A DNA stretch of 64,000 nucleotides from Limnohabitans sp. Rim8 (GTDB taxonomy: Bacteria > Pseudomonadota > Gammaproteobacteria > Burkholderiales > Burkholderiaceae_C), in contig CAMDKK010000001.1 of the NCBI GenBank assembly GCA_945901045.1, positions 1-64,000 of the forward strand. Reading direction: 5' to 3'. Made by a program: the position numbers and the translations under genes. Each line of letters opens with the position of its first letter. Position 1 is the first letter of the stretch. Under the pieces are notes generated by a model, which did no database searches, was not told the origin of the DNA, and saw only the letters and a program-made list of their open reading frames with translations. Shown piece by piece: positions 36,276 through 45,869 of this stretch.

Positions 36276-37045
36276 GTGGAATGGTCAGAACTTAAATACA
36301 CCGTCCGGGATGGGGTGGGCCTCATGACATTGAACCGTCCGGACAGGCTCAATGCGTGGACACCGAATTTGGAAATTGAGCTTCGATCGGTCATAGAAAA
36401 TGCACAACATGATGACGCTGTCCGCTGTGTGGTGATCACCGGCGCTGGCAAGGCTTTTTGTGCCGGCATGGACATGGCTGTTTTGGGATCCTCTGACCGC
36501 ACAGCCTTCATGACGGAATCCCAAGATGATGTCTTGCAGCGCTATGGCTATCTGTTTGATTTTGACAAACCCCTCATAGCGGCCATCAACGGTGCGGCTG
36601 TGGGCGTGGGTCTTTGCCTGGCGTTGTATTGCGATGTGCGATTTATCGCCAGCGGCGCCAAAGTGGCCGCCCCCTATACACGAAGGGGTCTGGTCGCAGA
36701 GCACGGACTGGCTTGGTTGCTGCCGCGCCTGATTGGACCTTTGCACACGGCCGATTTGCTTTTGAGCGGACGTACTATCGAAGCCCAAGAGGCCAGCCTG
36801 ATGGGTATGGCCTTGCTCCGGCCCTCTATACGGTCATGGCTTATGCACAAGAGCTGGCTTCGTCATGCTCGCCCCGGTCTGTGCGGGTTATCAAAAAGCA
36901 ACTGCTGCAAGCCCGCTACCAAACCTTTGGACAAGCGACACATACAGCGGACAGAGAAATCGCCTTGTGCCGAGGAACCCACGACTTCAAGGAAGGTGTG
37001 CAGCATTTTCTTGAAAAACGCAAACCGAATTTCACAGGTCAATAA
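36276..37045 (+). pseudogene. Enoyl-CoA hydratase, frameshifted
   Basis: The first 180 residues form a good crotonase (FCAGMDMAVLG and INGAAVGVGLCLALYCDVRF oxyanion regions). Near 36816 the frame shifts; the rest of the enzyme (YTVMAYAQELASSCSPRSVRVIKKQ to FLEKRKPNFTGQ) continues in another frame to 37045. A small deletion at the junction looks likely, because a few residues of the family are also missing there. The next gene starts 3 nt later. Confidence 0.8.
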
Positions 37046-37047
37046 TT

Positions 37048-38214
37048 ATGCAAGCAGCCAATCTGCCCTTAAGCGGTATACGGGTCGTCGAGATGGGGCA
37101 GAACATTGCAGGCCCCTATGCGAGCGAAATTCTGTCCTCATTGGGGGCGCATGTGGTGAAAATCGAGCGACCCGACACGGGTGACGATGCCCGGGGCTGG
37201 GGCCCGCCATTTTGGCAAGGAACTGCAACCACTTTCCAGGCCATGAACCATGGCAAAAAAAGCATTGCCTTGGATGTGAAAAATCCCGAGCATATTTTGT
37301 GGCTGAAGCACTATTTGTCCGAGGCGGACGTCTTTGTGCAGAACATGCGTCCAGGCTTGCTCGATGAGCTGGGCTTAGGGTCTGCGCAAATGTGTGCCTT
37401 GAATCCGCGTTTGGTCTATTGCTCACTCACCGCGTTTGGTCACAAGGGGCCCAAAAAGCTAGACCCGGGTTACGAGCCCATGATTCAAGCCTTTGCAGGA
37501 TTGTTCAGTGTCAATGGCGATGCGAATGGACCCACTTCACGCGTGGGCATGCAAGTGCTGGATTTGGGCACGGGCATCTGGTCTGCCCTGGGATGCATTG
37601 CCGCCTTGTTTCAACGCCAACAGTCCGGCAAAGGCTGTGTGGTGGACACGTCGTTGTTTGAAACGGCAATGGGTTGGTTGCAGGTGATGATGGCGGGTTA
37701 TCAGGTGACGCAAAAGCAGCCAACACGGCACCGAAGCGGCAATCCCAATGTGGTGGTGTTTCAAGCGCTCCCGACCTCGGATGGAGAGGTCGTGGTGGCG
37801 GCTGCGAATGACAGGCTATTTGTCAAATTGGTCACTGCATTGGGCCGGGAGGAATGGGCGCTTGATCCTATGTATGCCAGTAACGCACTTCGCGTCAAAA
37901 ACAAGGCGACCATCATTCCGGAAATGGAAGCTATTTTCCGAACGCAGACGACCGACCATTGGAATGAATTGCTCGAAAGCCTTGGCATTCCTTGCGCACC
38001 GATTCACAATTTCGAGCAAGTCATGGCACAACCGCAAACCCACGAGATCGGCATTTTTCAGAGTATTCCGGACTTGGACCTGAAGGTCGTGGGTTTGCCT
38101 GTTTCTTTTGATGGATTACGCCCGCCAGTAGTTCACCGAGCGCCCACTGTAGGCGAACATACACAAGAGATTTGCAATAATTTTTCGATACAACTTGATG
38201 GAGCATCAAAATGA
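37048..38214 (+). CDS. CaiB/BaiF class III CoA-transferase
   Basis: A 388-residue CoA-transferase with the N-terminal block GIRVVEMGQNIAGPYASEIL and HVVKIERP. At the expected catalytic aspartate the sequence reads GYEPMIQAF (Glu143), whereas the three other CoA-transferases in this window have Asp. It overlaps the Bug gene behind it by 4 nt (ATGA). Confidence 0.9.
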   Translation: MQAANLPLSGIRVVEMGQNIAGPYASEILSSLGAHVVKIERPDTGDDARGWGPPFWQGTATTFQAMNHGKKSIALDVKNPEHILWLKHYLSEADVFVQNMRPGLLDELGLGSAQMCALNPRLVYCSLTAFGHKGPKKLDPGYEPMIQAFAGLFSVNGDANGPTSRVGMQVLDLGTGIWSALGCIAALFQRQQSGKGCVVDTSLFETAMGWLQVMMAGYQVTQKQPTRHRSGNPNVVVFQALPTSDGEVVVAAANDRLFVKLVTALGREEWALDPMYASNALRVKNKATIIPEMEAIFRTQTTDHWNELLESLGIPCAPIHNFEQVMAQPQTHEIGIFQSIPDLDLKVVGLPVSFDGLRPPVVHRAPTVGEHTQEICNNFSIQLDGASK

Positions 38215-39167
38215 AAAGACGGCAATTTGCAGCTTGGGTGGGGGCCTTGCCTTTGGCGGCTATAACGGATGCCTGGGCGCAGCCTAAATCAATCCAGATC
38301 ATTGTTCCCTTTGGTCCGGGTGGTTCGGGGGACATTTCTGCGCGAATGTTTGCTGACTTCATTACACGTAAAACCGGACAAACTGTGGTTGTGGAGAACC
38401 GGGCCGGTGCCAACGGAGTCATTGGCGTCGAACTGGTGCGCAAAGCGCCCGCAGATGGTTCAGTTTTGTTGCTTGCAACAACCTCAACCCATTTAGCCAA
38501 TCCGAGTTTATTTAAAAAATTACCCTACGACCCGGAAAAAGACTTCCGATTGGTTGGATCTTTTGGCACAGGATCCACTTACATGTTGGTGCGCCCAGAT
38601 GCTCCGTGGTCCACTTTGCAAGAATTTGTTGCCGCCGCCAAGGCCGCTCCGGGTTCCATCAATTACGGCCATTTCAACGCATCATCGCAAGTCACATGTG
38701 CAATGTTTGCAAATACCGCTGGCATTCAGTTGACGCCCATTCCCTACAAACAAGTCAACCAAGCGATGTCGGAATTGATCGGGGGTCAGATACAGGTCAT
38801 TTTTACAGACACAGTCCAAGGCGACTCCTTTGTGGCATCCAAGGTGGTGCGTGCATTGGCAGTTCACAGTACCTCGCGTCTGAAAAAATACCCGACCGTG
38901 CCCATGATCACTGAGACCTATCCCAACTACAGTATTCAAGGCGGGTTCTTGGGTATCGCGGTGCCCGCAGCTACGCCTGTCGAGATACAGCAGCGCTTGA
39001 ATGATCTGATGAATGAAGCCGTGACCACGGACCCCATGAAGTCGCGACTGGAGGGCTTTGCTTTTGCGCCACAAAAATTGAGCTTGGCTGAATTGCTGGC
39101 CGGTGAGCGGCGGGAACGTGAAAAGTGGCGGACTTATGTACCGATGGCGGGTATTGAAGTTCAGTGA
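38211..39167 (+). CDS. Bug/TctC-family periplasmic receptor
   Basis: A 318-residue receptor with leader MKRRQFAAWVGALPLAA (twin-arginine-like). The Bug signature is QIIVPFGPGGSGDISARMF, then VVVENRAGANGVIGVELV and ADGSVLLLATTS. It is translationally coupled to the CoA-transferase, so it probably delivers the acid that this enzyme activates. Its end overlaps the convergent enolase-like gene by 7 nt. Confidence 0.92.
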   Translation: MKRRQFAAWVGALPLAAITDAWAQPKSIQIIVPFGPGGSGDISARMFADFITRKTGQTVVVENRAGANGVIGVELVRKAPADGSVLLLATTSTHLANPSLFKKLPYDPEKDFRLVGSFGTGSTYMLVRPDAPWSTLQEFVAAAKAAPGSINYGHFNASSQVTCAMFANTAGIQLTPIPYKQVNQAMSELIGGQIQVIFTDTVQGDSFVASKVVRALAVHSTSRLKKYPTVPMITETYPNYSIQGGFLGIAVPAATPVEIQQRLNDLMNEAVTTDPMKSRLEGFAFAPQKLSLAELLAGERREREKWRTYVPMAGIEVQ

Positions 39168-40447
39168 GTTTTTCGAAAGACGCCGGAGCCGGCAAAACGG
39201 GCTTGCGCGCCAAGTTGTTCTTCAATGCGCAGTGCATGGTTCCACTTGATCATGCGTTCACTTCTTGCGAATGATCCGACTTTGAGTTGACCGACATTCC
39301 AACCAATTGCCAGGTCGACGATGGTGGTGTCTTCGGTTTCACCTGAGCGAGCGGACACGATGGCTGAATAGCCCAGCTCTTGTGCCACCTCCCACGCTAG
39401 CAAGGTTTCGCTTAGCGTGCCGCGTTGGTTGGGTTTCAGCAGGACCGTGTTGGCAGCGCCTGAATCGGCAGCCTGTCGAATGAGGCTCGAATTGGAGACC
39501 AAAAAGTCATCGCCCACAATTTGCAATCGATGGCCAATGGCTTTGGTAAAGCGGGCAAACCCCAGCGGATCGTCTTCAGCCAAAGGGTCTTCTATAGAGA
39601 TGATGGGGTATTTATCAATCCATCCCAACAGCATTTCAATCATGCCGTCCGAGTCGAGTGCCCGAGATTCAAGTCCCAGGCGGTATTGACCCTGTCGCCC
39701 AAATTCGGATGCGGCGATATCCAAAGCGATCGCAACTTGATCACCCGGAATATAGCCTGCGCGTTCAATGGCAAGCACCAGCATCTCCAAAGCTTGCTCG
39801 TTACTTGAAAAGTCAGGCCACCAGCCCCCTTCGTCAGCAACGCCAAAGAGTGAACCACGTTGTGCCATCAGTAATCCCGCATGGCGGTAGACTTCTGCTG
39901 TCCACTCCAAAGCCTGGGCGAAACTGGTGGCGCCGGGGCAAACCACCATAAAGTCCTGAACATCGACACGCCGACCAGCATGCGCACCACCGCCAAAAAT
40001 TTGGATTTGAGGCATTGGCAGCCGCCCAATTTCCCCGTTTCCAAGGTAACGGTATAAGGGCATTTCCGAGGCGGCGGCCATGGCATGCGCTGCAGCCATA
40101 GACACAGCCAAAGTTGCATTTGCGCCCAGTCTTGACTTGTTGACGGTTCCATCAAGGTCAATCAGCGCCTGATCAAGAACAGACTGGTTGTCAGCCTTTG
40201 TCCCCACGAGTGCATTTGCAATTTCACTGTTGATATGCCCGACCGCTTGCATCACATCAAGTCCACCAAACCGATCACCCCCATCCCTTAATTCAAGTGC
40301 CTCACGCGAACCTTTAGAAGCGCCAGCCGGTGCGATGGCTCTGCCCAGCGACCCCTCGTTGAGCGTGACCTCGGCTTCAACCGTTGGCCGTCCACGACTG
40401 TCCCAGACGCGTCTTCCGTATATAGATTTGATGGTGTATGGCGTCAT
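39161..40447 (-). CDS. Divergent enolase-superfamily protein (enolase paralogue)
   Basis: A 428-residue protein alignable over its whole length with enolase, which interconverts 2-phosphoglycerate and phosphoenolpyruvate. Kept catalytic or metal positions are His156, Glu206 (DEGG), Asp243, Glu286 (SIEDP), Asp313 (GDD), Lys338 (LKPNQ), Arg367, Ser368 and Lys389 (QLKVGS). Changed ones: the enolase Glu of QEFM is Asp165, the His of SHRSGETED is Ala366, and the DNN after the active-site His is GRR. The loop GASKGSREALELRDG is kept. It starts at ATG 40447 with AAGGA 9 nt upstream, right behind a kinase gene. Because of these changes a housekeeping role is unlikely; a related phosphorylated hydroxy acid may be the substrate (inference). 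Confidence 0.85.
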   Translation of the reverse strand: MTPYTIKSIYGRRVWDSRGRPTVEAEVTLNEGSLGRAIAPAGASKGSREALELRDGGDRFGGLDVMQAVGHINSEIANALVGTKADNQSVLDQALIDLDGTVNKSRLGANATLAVSMAAAHAMAAASEMPLYRYLGNGEIGRLPMPQIQIFGGGAHAGRRVDVQDFMVVCPGATSFAQALEWTAEVYRHAGLLMAQRGSLFGVADEGGWWPDFSSNEQALEMLVLAIERAGYIPGDQVAIALDIAASEFGRQGQYRLGLESRALDSDGMIEMLLGWIDKYPIISIEDPLAEDDPLGFARFTKAIGHRLQIVGDDFLVSNSSLIRQAADSGAANTVLLKPNQRGTLSETLLAWEVAQELGYSAIVSARSGETEDTTIVDLAIGWNVGQLKVGSFARSERMIKWNHALRIEEQLGAQARFAGSGVFRKTH

Positions 40448-40449
40448 GT

Positions 40450-41451
40450 CTAGAGGTCCTTGGCCCATGCATGGGCTACTTCTCGCAAATGGGTTGCTGG
40501 CTTTAAAAGTAACGTGGTCGCCACCCTTCTGATGTGATCGCGTTGATGCTCTTCAGTGACATATTCGACAGGTGACTTGCCATCCACTCTGGCCAGCAAA
40601 AGTCCGGGTAGCAGTCGCGCTGCTCTTGCTTCAAGAGCATCAGGCAACTCCCAATCTACGGATTGCAAGTAGCTGTTGCTCAGAACTTCAAAGCAATGCA
40701 AAAATCCCGATGCGGACGAAGGCGCCCACAGACATTTGAGCAACAAGTGGTTCAGGCAAAACGCCAAATCAAATGCGGGGTCACTCCAAGTGGCGCATTC
40801 TGCATCTAACAACACAGGGCCCTGTGACCCTACTAAAATATTTTTGGGGCTGACATCACCGTGCACCAAAGTTTTTGCATTGTTTTGAGTTTGCATGAGC
40901 AATTGTTCTAATGCATGTGCCAGTTTGGGATGGCGTTCTGCGGTGGCGAGTAAGTAGGGCGCCAGTCTGATCTCAAAAAATATTTTGTCAGTTGCAAACT
41001 CTTTTGCTAACTGGCTATTTCTTGCTGCATAACTGTGAATGCGCGACAGTACTTGCCCCACAGCATTGGCGGTATGCGCGTCAGCTTTGCCAGTCTGCAG
41101 TTCGTGTTTCCAAAGGCGATAGTGCGCTGGATCAAGGTACTGCATGACCAATACCCCCAGTTCTGGGTGTTGGCCTAATAATTTTGGCGCACAACCTGCT
41201 GAGGCCTGGTGAGCAACTTGCAACCATCGGGCTTCAAAAAGGTTGCGCTCCACGGGGGCATGCCAATCGGCAGCAACCCGCAATTTGGACAAGGCACGTT
41301 TGGCGCATACAAAGCCTTTTTCTGTCTCAATGCACCAAATATCTGAAGAAACGCCGCCTGTTAGGGGGGTGCCATACAAGGAAGTGGCGTTTGAAAGCCC
41401 CAGTTCGTTCAAAGCCTGAATGAACTCTGTGGGGACTTCTGCTTTAGCCAT
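40450..41451 (-). CDS. APH-family small-molecule kinase
   Basis: A 333-residue aminoglycoside-phosphotransferase/choline-kinase-fold kinase. The catalytic loop HGDVSPKNIL (197-206: Asp199, Asn204), the metal-binding DAE (Asp216) followed by WSDPAFDLAF, and Lys51 for ATP are present. The fold is used for hydroxylysine, homoserine, choline and other hydroxyl substrates. Context gives no sign of antibiotic resistance. The ATG at 41451 overlaps the reductase gene by 8 nt. It lies between the ketopantoate-reductase-like and enolase-like genes. Confidence 0.85.
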   Translation of the reverse strand: MAKAEVPTEFIQALNELGLSNATSLYGTPLTGGVSSDIWCIETEKGFVCAKRALSKLRVAADWHAPVERNLFEARWLQVAHQASAGCAPKLLGQHPELGVLVMQYLDPAHYRLWKHELQTGKADAHTANAVGQVLSRIHSYAARNSQLAKEFATDKIFFEIRLAPYLLATAERHPKLAHALEQLLMQTQNNAKTLVHGDVSPKNILVGSQGPVLLDAECATWSDPAFDLAFCLNHLLLKCLWAPSSASGFLHCFEVLSNSYLQSVDWELPDALEARAARLLPGLLLARVDGKSPVEYVTEEHQRDHIRRVATTLLLKPATHLREVAHAWAKDL

Positions 41452-42427
41452 GAGGTGTGTAAGTGGATTCAACCAATTTGACCAATGCGAATAAGGCTTG
41501 ATTAACAGGAGTCGCCACCCCAAGCTCCTGCCCACGCCTCACAATGAACCCATTGAGATGGTCAATTTCACTGGGTTTAGAGCGCGCCATGTCCTGTGCA
41601 GTGGACGATTTTTGGTTTCCCATCGTGGCATATATTTGTGCGACTGCTTGCAGGGCGACAGGCTCAGATAAAGGGATGCCATCGGCATGGGCCACAGCAA
41701 TGACTTCCTTAACTAAAGCGGCCTGGGTGATCCGAATTGACTCCAAGGCCCCAAGTTTTTCGTATTGAATTTGGGCCAAACCTGAAATCGCATTGAAAGC
41801 GCAATTGATCATCAACTTGGACCATAACTCGGCCATGACGTTTTGCGAAATCTGAACCGGCACCTGCGCTGAATCAAAAAGATCGACTATTTTCTTTAAA
41901 GTTTTTGGCGGATCGCTGAGGCGCGAGTCCAGCATCGTCCCGATCACAAGCTCACCACGGCCATTGTGTTTCACAAATCCCGGCGCAGGAAGTTCTGTGG
42001 CCACATAGACGACTGCAGGGATGACAGCATTGGGTAAATGACGTGCAATCAGGGATGCATTCTCCACACCGTTTTGCAAACTCATGATGACAGCTTGCGG
42101 TGTGATGTGCGGCGCAATTTGAAGGGCGACCGAAGCGCTGTCTGTTGATTTGACACAGAACAAAACCAAGTCCGCTGTCCGCAAGCTGGACAAATCGCTG
42201 CTTGCCTCTAGCCGGATGATCTCTGTTTCAGAGGATGTTGCCAAATCCAATTTCAAACCGTCGCGCTCAATAGCCTGCACATGCGCAGGTCGACCGATGA
42301 GCGTCACCCTGTGCCCGGCGCGGGCTAGCATGGCACCATAAAAGCTGCCAACGGCGCCTGCGCCTACGACTGCGATGTGGTTAAAGATAGGTGTGTTCAA
42401 GCTGTGCTTAATTTTCTGAAAATCCAT
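41444..42427 (-). CDS. Ketopantoate-reductase-like (PanE family) dehydrogenase
   Basis: A 327-residue NAD(P)H-dependent 2-oxoacid reductase. The Rossmann motif is VGAGAVGSFYGAMLARAG, the catalytic lysine is in ELWSKLMINCAFNAISGL, and the C-terminal helical domain holds KPSEIDHLNGFIVRRG, typical for PanE-like proteins. Many PanE paralogues reduce other 2-oxo acids. It is first of a three-gene operon with the kinase and enolase-like genes. Confidence 0.88.
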   Translation of the reverse strand: MDFQKIKHSLNTPIFNHIAVVGAGAVGSFYGAMLARAGHRVTLIGRPAHVQAIERDGLKLDLATSSETEIIRLEASSDLSSLRTADLVLFCVKSTDSASVALQIAPHITPQAVIMSLQNGVENASLIARHLPNAVIPAVVYVATELPAPGFVKHNGRGELVIGTMLDSRLSDPPKTLKKIVDLFDSAQVPVQISQNVMAELWSKLMINCAFNAISGLAQIQYEKLGALESIRITQAALVKEVIAVAHADGIPLSEPVALQAVAQIYATMGNQKSSTAQDMARSKPSEIDHLNGFIVRRGQELGVATPVNQALFALVKLVESTYTPHG

Positions 42428-42545
42428 TGTTGCTTTTTTTAATTGTTTAACAAAAGATCATTCTATTCATTGCTCAAAGTTGGACGCTGTTGCTTAAGCG
42501 ACTGGACTTTGGCCGCTGGTTTCAAGTGCTTGAAAGTGCGAATTT

Positions 42546-42577
42546 TTTTAAAGTGTCCTTTTTAAAATACTTTAAAA
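42546..42577. promoter_or_regulatory. Perfect 9-bp inverted repeat upstream of rpiR-type gene
   Basis: TTTTAAAGT (42546-42554) and ACTTTAAAA (42569-42577) are exact complements with 14 nt between them, in the divergent spacer between the reductase operon and the RpiR-led operon. It is a candidate operator for the RpiR regulator (inference). Confidence 0.45.
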
Positions 42578-42653
42578 GAGAGTGCATGAGTTTTTCACCA
42601 AGGGAAATTACCTATCTCTCAAAAGTTACAAATGGGTCATACTGAAATTAATA

Positions 42654-43502
42654 ATGAAACATTTGATTCAAAATCAGCTGAGTACAGAGTTGCTAAAAGC
42701 TTTGGATTGGATGCAAGCCAATCCACAATCTGTAGCTATGCAATCGCTTCGCGAATGCGCCCGGCGTGCTGATCTTGCGCCAACGACGTTGACCCGCCTT
42801 TCAAAGGCGCTCGGTTTTGAAAGTTACGCTGACCTTAAAAAATCCTATCAAGATGATTGGTCGCTCGACAAAAGTTTCAGTGTTCGTAACGAAGCTTTAC
42901 AAACGCAAGCCAAGCACAGTGATGATTGGTTTGAGCAGTTGAGCTTTTCTCAGCATGCCCATACGGCTTGTGTATCCGCACTGAATTCTCCCAGCAGTTT
43001 ATCGAAGGCGGCGCAAGCCGTTTTAAAAGCCAAAACGATTTACGTATTCGGCCTTCGAGCGAGTCATGGCATTGCTTTTCACTTGCAATACAGTCTGAAT
43101 TTGTTGTTGCCCAATGTGGTCTTAGTTCAAGACATCGGTGGAACTTTGTTAGATCAGATCGCACGAATTGATAAACAAGATATCCTGATTTCAATTTCAC
43201 AATCACCCTACACCACTCAAACGATTCAACTCACAGAGCAGGCTGCTCGCCAAGGTGCAACCATCGTTGCATTGACAGACGGCGCATCATCTCCTTTGGC
43301 GCTTTATGCAAAATATGTTCTGTGTTTCAGTGCGCAAAGCAACAGCTATTTTCAGTCGATGGTGGGTTTGTTGGCCTTTGTCGAGCTGTTTCTAGAAACG
43401 GTTGCCGTTACAGCAGGTGAAGCAGCACTCATTCATTTCCGAACACGGCAAGCCCAATTGGCCGATCAAAATGCCTACTGGACAGATTCATCAAAAAAGT
43501 AA
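42654..43502 (+). CDS. RpiR-family (MurR/RpiR) transcriptional regulator
   Basis: A 282-residue regulator with an N-terminal helix-turn-helix (about 30-80: SLRECARRADLAPTTLTRLSKALGFESYADLK) and a C-terminal SIS domain (about 115-245, with VFGLRASHGIAFHLQ and DILISISQSPYTTQT) that normally binds phosphosugars or related phosphates. This suggests that a phosphorylated intermediate of the neighbouring pathway may be the effector (inference). I prefer ATG 42654; the frame is open to 42582. It ends 4 nt before the aminotransferase. Confidence 0.88.
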   Translation: MKHLIQNQLSTELLKALDWMQANPQSVAMQSLRECARRADLAPTTLTRLSKALGFESYADLKKSYQDDWSLDKSFSVRNEALQTQAKHSDDWFEQLSFSQHAHTACVSALNSPSSLSKAAQAVLKAKTIYVFGLRASHGIAFHLQYSLNLLLPNVVLVQDIGGTLLDQIARIDKQDILISISQSPYTTQTIQLTEQAARQGATIVALTDGASSPLALYAKYVLCFSAQSNSYFQSMVGLLAFVELFLETVAVTAGEAALIHFRTRQAQLADQNAYWTDSSKK

Positions 43503-43506
43503 AGCC

Positions 43507-44847
43507 ATGACACACGTATTCCATCGCTCTCTGAAAATCAAGCCGCCTGTTGCCGTCAGCGGTTCTGGTGTGTATCTTGTGGATTCAGCCGGCAAACGTT
43601 ACATTGATGCTTCGGGAGGCGCAGCCGTCTCTTGTCTGGGGCATGCTGACCCCGATGTATTGAATGCGATGCATGCCCAGATTGACAAACTCGCTTATGC
43701 ACACACCAGTTTTTTCACCACAGACATAGCTGAAGAGTTGGCCGATCGGCTCGTTGCAGATGCACCCTCGGGGCTAGAACACGTTTATTTTGTCAGTGGT
43801 GGATCTGAGGCAATGGAGGCCACGCTGAAGATGGCACGCCAATACTTTGTTGAAATTGGCAAGCCTCAAAGAAAACATTTCATTTCGCGCAAACAAAGCT
43901 ATCACGGTAACACCTTGGGCGTATTGGCTGTAGGAGGAAATGCTTGGCGACGCGAACCATTTGCCCCCATGTTGATGGATGTCACCCATGTCTCGCCTTG
44001 CTACCCTTATCGAGAAAAGATGAGTGACGAGTCGGACGAGGCTTACGGGCTAAGGCTCGCCAAGGAGCTTGAGAGCGCTATTCTTCAATTGGGTGCGGAT
44101 TCTGTGATTGCATTTGTGGCCGAAACCGTCGGTGGTGCAACGGCGGGTGTTTTGGTGCCCGTTCCGGGTTATTTCAAAGCTGTGCGCGAGGTTTGCGATC
44201 GCTACGGCGTTTTACTCATTTTGGACGAGGTGATGTGCGGAATGGGGCGAACTGGGACATTGCATGCCTGTGAGCAAGATGATGTTGTGCCTGATTTGCT
44301 TGCAATTGCCAAAGGCCTGGGGGGTGGCTATCAACCTATAGGTGCGGTGCTGGCATCCCATACTATTGTTGAAGCCATGCGAGCAGGCAGTGGTTTTTTT
44401 CAACATGGCCATACCTATTTAGGTCACCCTGTGGCATGCGCTGCTGCTCTGGCCGTTCAAAACGTGATTCGAGACAAGCAACTTTTGGCGCAAGTGAAGT
44501 CAAGAGGAGAGAAACTGCAGCAAGCCCTTTCTAGCGCATTCAGTTCAAAGCCTGATACAGGTCAATACTTGGGAGACCTCAGAGGACGAGGATTATTTTG
44601 GGGCGTGGAACTCGTACAGTCGCCCCTGACTAAAAAGCCTTTTGATCCCAAGCATCAACTTCATGCCCGTATAAAACGTGAAGCCATGCACAGGGGCCTC
44701 ATGGTTTATCCCATGGGAGGAACAGTAGATGGTCGTTATGGTGACCATGTGGTGCTTGCACCGCCGTTTGTGATCAGTGAGGCGCAGATTGAGGAGGTGG
44801 CTCATTTATTGGTCGAATCGATCTCTTGCGCTATTCAAAGTATTTGA
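43507..44847 (+). CDS. Class III (omega-type) PLP-dependent aminotransferase
   Basis: A 446-residue fold-type I class III aminotransferase. The PLP lysine is Lys269 (AIAKGLGGG), the pyridine-binding Asp is Asp240 (LILDEVMCG), the phosphate-binding turn is FVSGGSEAMEAT, and the aromatic block is SYHGNTLG. The C-terminal half ends with VVLAPPFVISEAQIEEV. This family includes transaminases of amines, beta-amino acids and other amino acids, as well as a few phospholyases. It sits behind the RpiR gene and before a TAXI-TRAP importer. Confidence 0.9.
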   Translation: MTHVFHRSLKIKPPVAVSGSGVYLVDSAGKRYIDASGGAAVSCLGHADPDVLNAMHAQIDKLAYAHTSFFTTDIAEELADRLVADAPSGLEHVYFVSGGSEAMEATLKMARQYFVEIGKPQRKHFISRKQSYHGNTLGVLAVGGNAWRREPFAPMLMDVTHVSPCYPYREKMSDESDEAYGLRLAKELESAILQLGADSVIAFVAETVGGATAGVLVPVPGYFKAVREVCDRYGVLLILDEVMCGMGRTGTLHACEQDDVVPDLLAIAKGLGGGYQPIGAVLASHTIVEAMRAGSGFFQHGHTYLGHPVACAAALAVQNVIRDKQLLAQVKSRGEKLQQALSSAFSSKPDTGQYLGDLRGRGLFWGVELVQSPLTKKPFDPKHQLHARIKREAMHRGLMVYPMGGTVDGRYGDHVVLAPPFVISEAQIEEVAHLLVESISCAIQSI

Positions 44848-44876
44848 GTTTTAACTTTTAACTGGAGAATATTGAA

Positions 44877-45851
44877 ATGAAAAAATTGAATTTAAGTCTT
44901 TTGACCTGTGCTGCAGTCCTGGCCAGCACATTTGCATTGCCTGTCATGGCGCAGCAAAAATTTGTGACGGTTGGCACCGGCGGGGTCACTGGTGTTTACT
45001 ATGCCGCAGGAGGCGCCATTTGTCGCTTAGTGAACAAGGATCGGGCAAAGCATGGCATTCGTTGTTCGGTCGAGTCGACAGGAGGATCTGGTTTCAACAT
45101 CAACACCATCAAGGCCGGTGAGTTGGACTTCGGATTTGCGCAGTCAGATGTGGGCTACAACGCGGTTAAGGGACTGGGTGCATTCAAGGAGGGTGGCGCG
45201 CATGGCGATTTGCGGTCCGTCTTTTCCGTTCATCCGGAGCCCTTTACTGTCCTTGCCCGCAAAGAAGCCAATATCAAGAGCATGGCCGATTTCAAAGGCA
45301 AGCGGTTCAATGTAGGCAATCCTGGCTCGGGGACCCGCGCTTCCATGGATGAATTGATGGAGGCCATGGGCTGGAAAATCAGTGATTTTTCGCTCGCATC
45401 CGAGTTTAAAGCAGATGAACATGGCCCGGCACTTTGTGACGGAAAAATTGATGGTTTCATCTTTGGCGTTGGCCATCCCTCGGCCAATATTCAAGACCCA
45501 ACAACCTCTTGTGGTGCCAAACTCGTTTCGATTACAGGCGCCGCTGTTGATAAACTCGTTGCAGAAAAACCTTATTACGCCAAGGCATCCATTCCTGCTG
45601 GTCTCTACCCCAACAATCCTCAAGTGACCAATACCTATGGTGTCTTAGCAACCTTGGTGTCTTCAAGTAAAACGCCTCCAGAAATGGTTTACCAAATCAC
45701 CAAAGCAGTTTTTGATAATTTGGATGAGTTCAAAAAATTGCACCCTGCATTTGCCAACCTGTCAGCGACCAATATGGCCAAAGATGGACTTTCTGCACCC
45801 TTGCACGAGGGGGCTGCTCGCTATTACAAAGAAAAAGGTTGGATGAAGTAA
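44877..45851 (+). CDS. TAXI-family TRAP transporter receptor
   Basis: A 324-residue periplasmic binding protein with a Sec signal peptide (about 1-25, ALPVMAQ) and the TAXI start [23 protein letters not shown]. Further blocks are [27 protein letters not shown] and [12 protein letters not shown]. It feeds the fused TRAP permease behind it. Ligands of known TAXI proteins include amino acids such as glutamate; here unknown. Confidence 0.93.
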   Translation: MKKLNLSLLTCAAVLASTFALPVMAQQKFVTVGTGGVTGVYYAAGGAICRLVNKDRAKHGIRCSVESTGGSGFNINTIKAGELDFGFAQSDVGYNAVKGLGAFKEGGAHGDLRSVFSVHPEPFTVLARKEANIKSMADFKGKRFNVGNPGSGTRASMDELMEAMGWKISDFSLASEFKADEHGPALCDGKIDGFIFGVGHPSANIQDPTTSCGAKLVSITGAAVDKLVAEKPYYAKASIPAGLYPNNPQVTNTYGVLATLVSSSKTPPEMVYQITKAVFDNLDEFKKLHPAFANLSATNMAKDGLSAPLHEGAARYYKEKGWMK

Positions 45852-45869
45852 TCCCCCAAAAAGTCCAGC

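Noticed and set aside
39161..40447. Call as the housekeeping enolase
   Set aside because: Several active-site positions differ and the context is catabolic; the normal enolase of this group sits near pyrG/kdsA.
40450..41451. Call as aminoglycoside-resistance phosphotransferase
   Set aside because: The fold also serves many metabolic kinases and the operon is catabolic; no resistance or mobile context.
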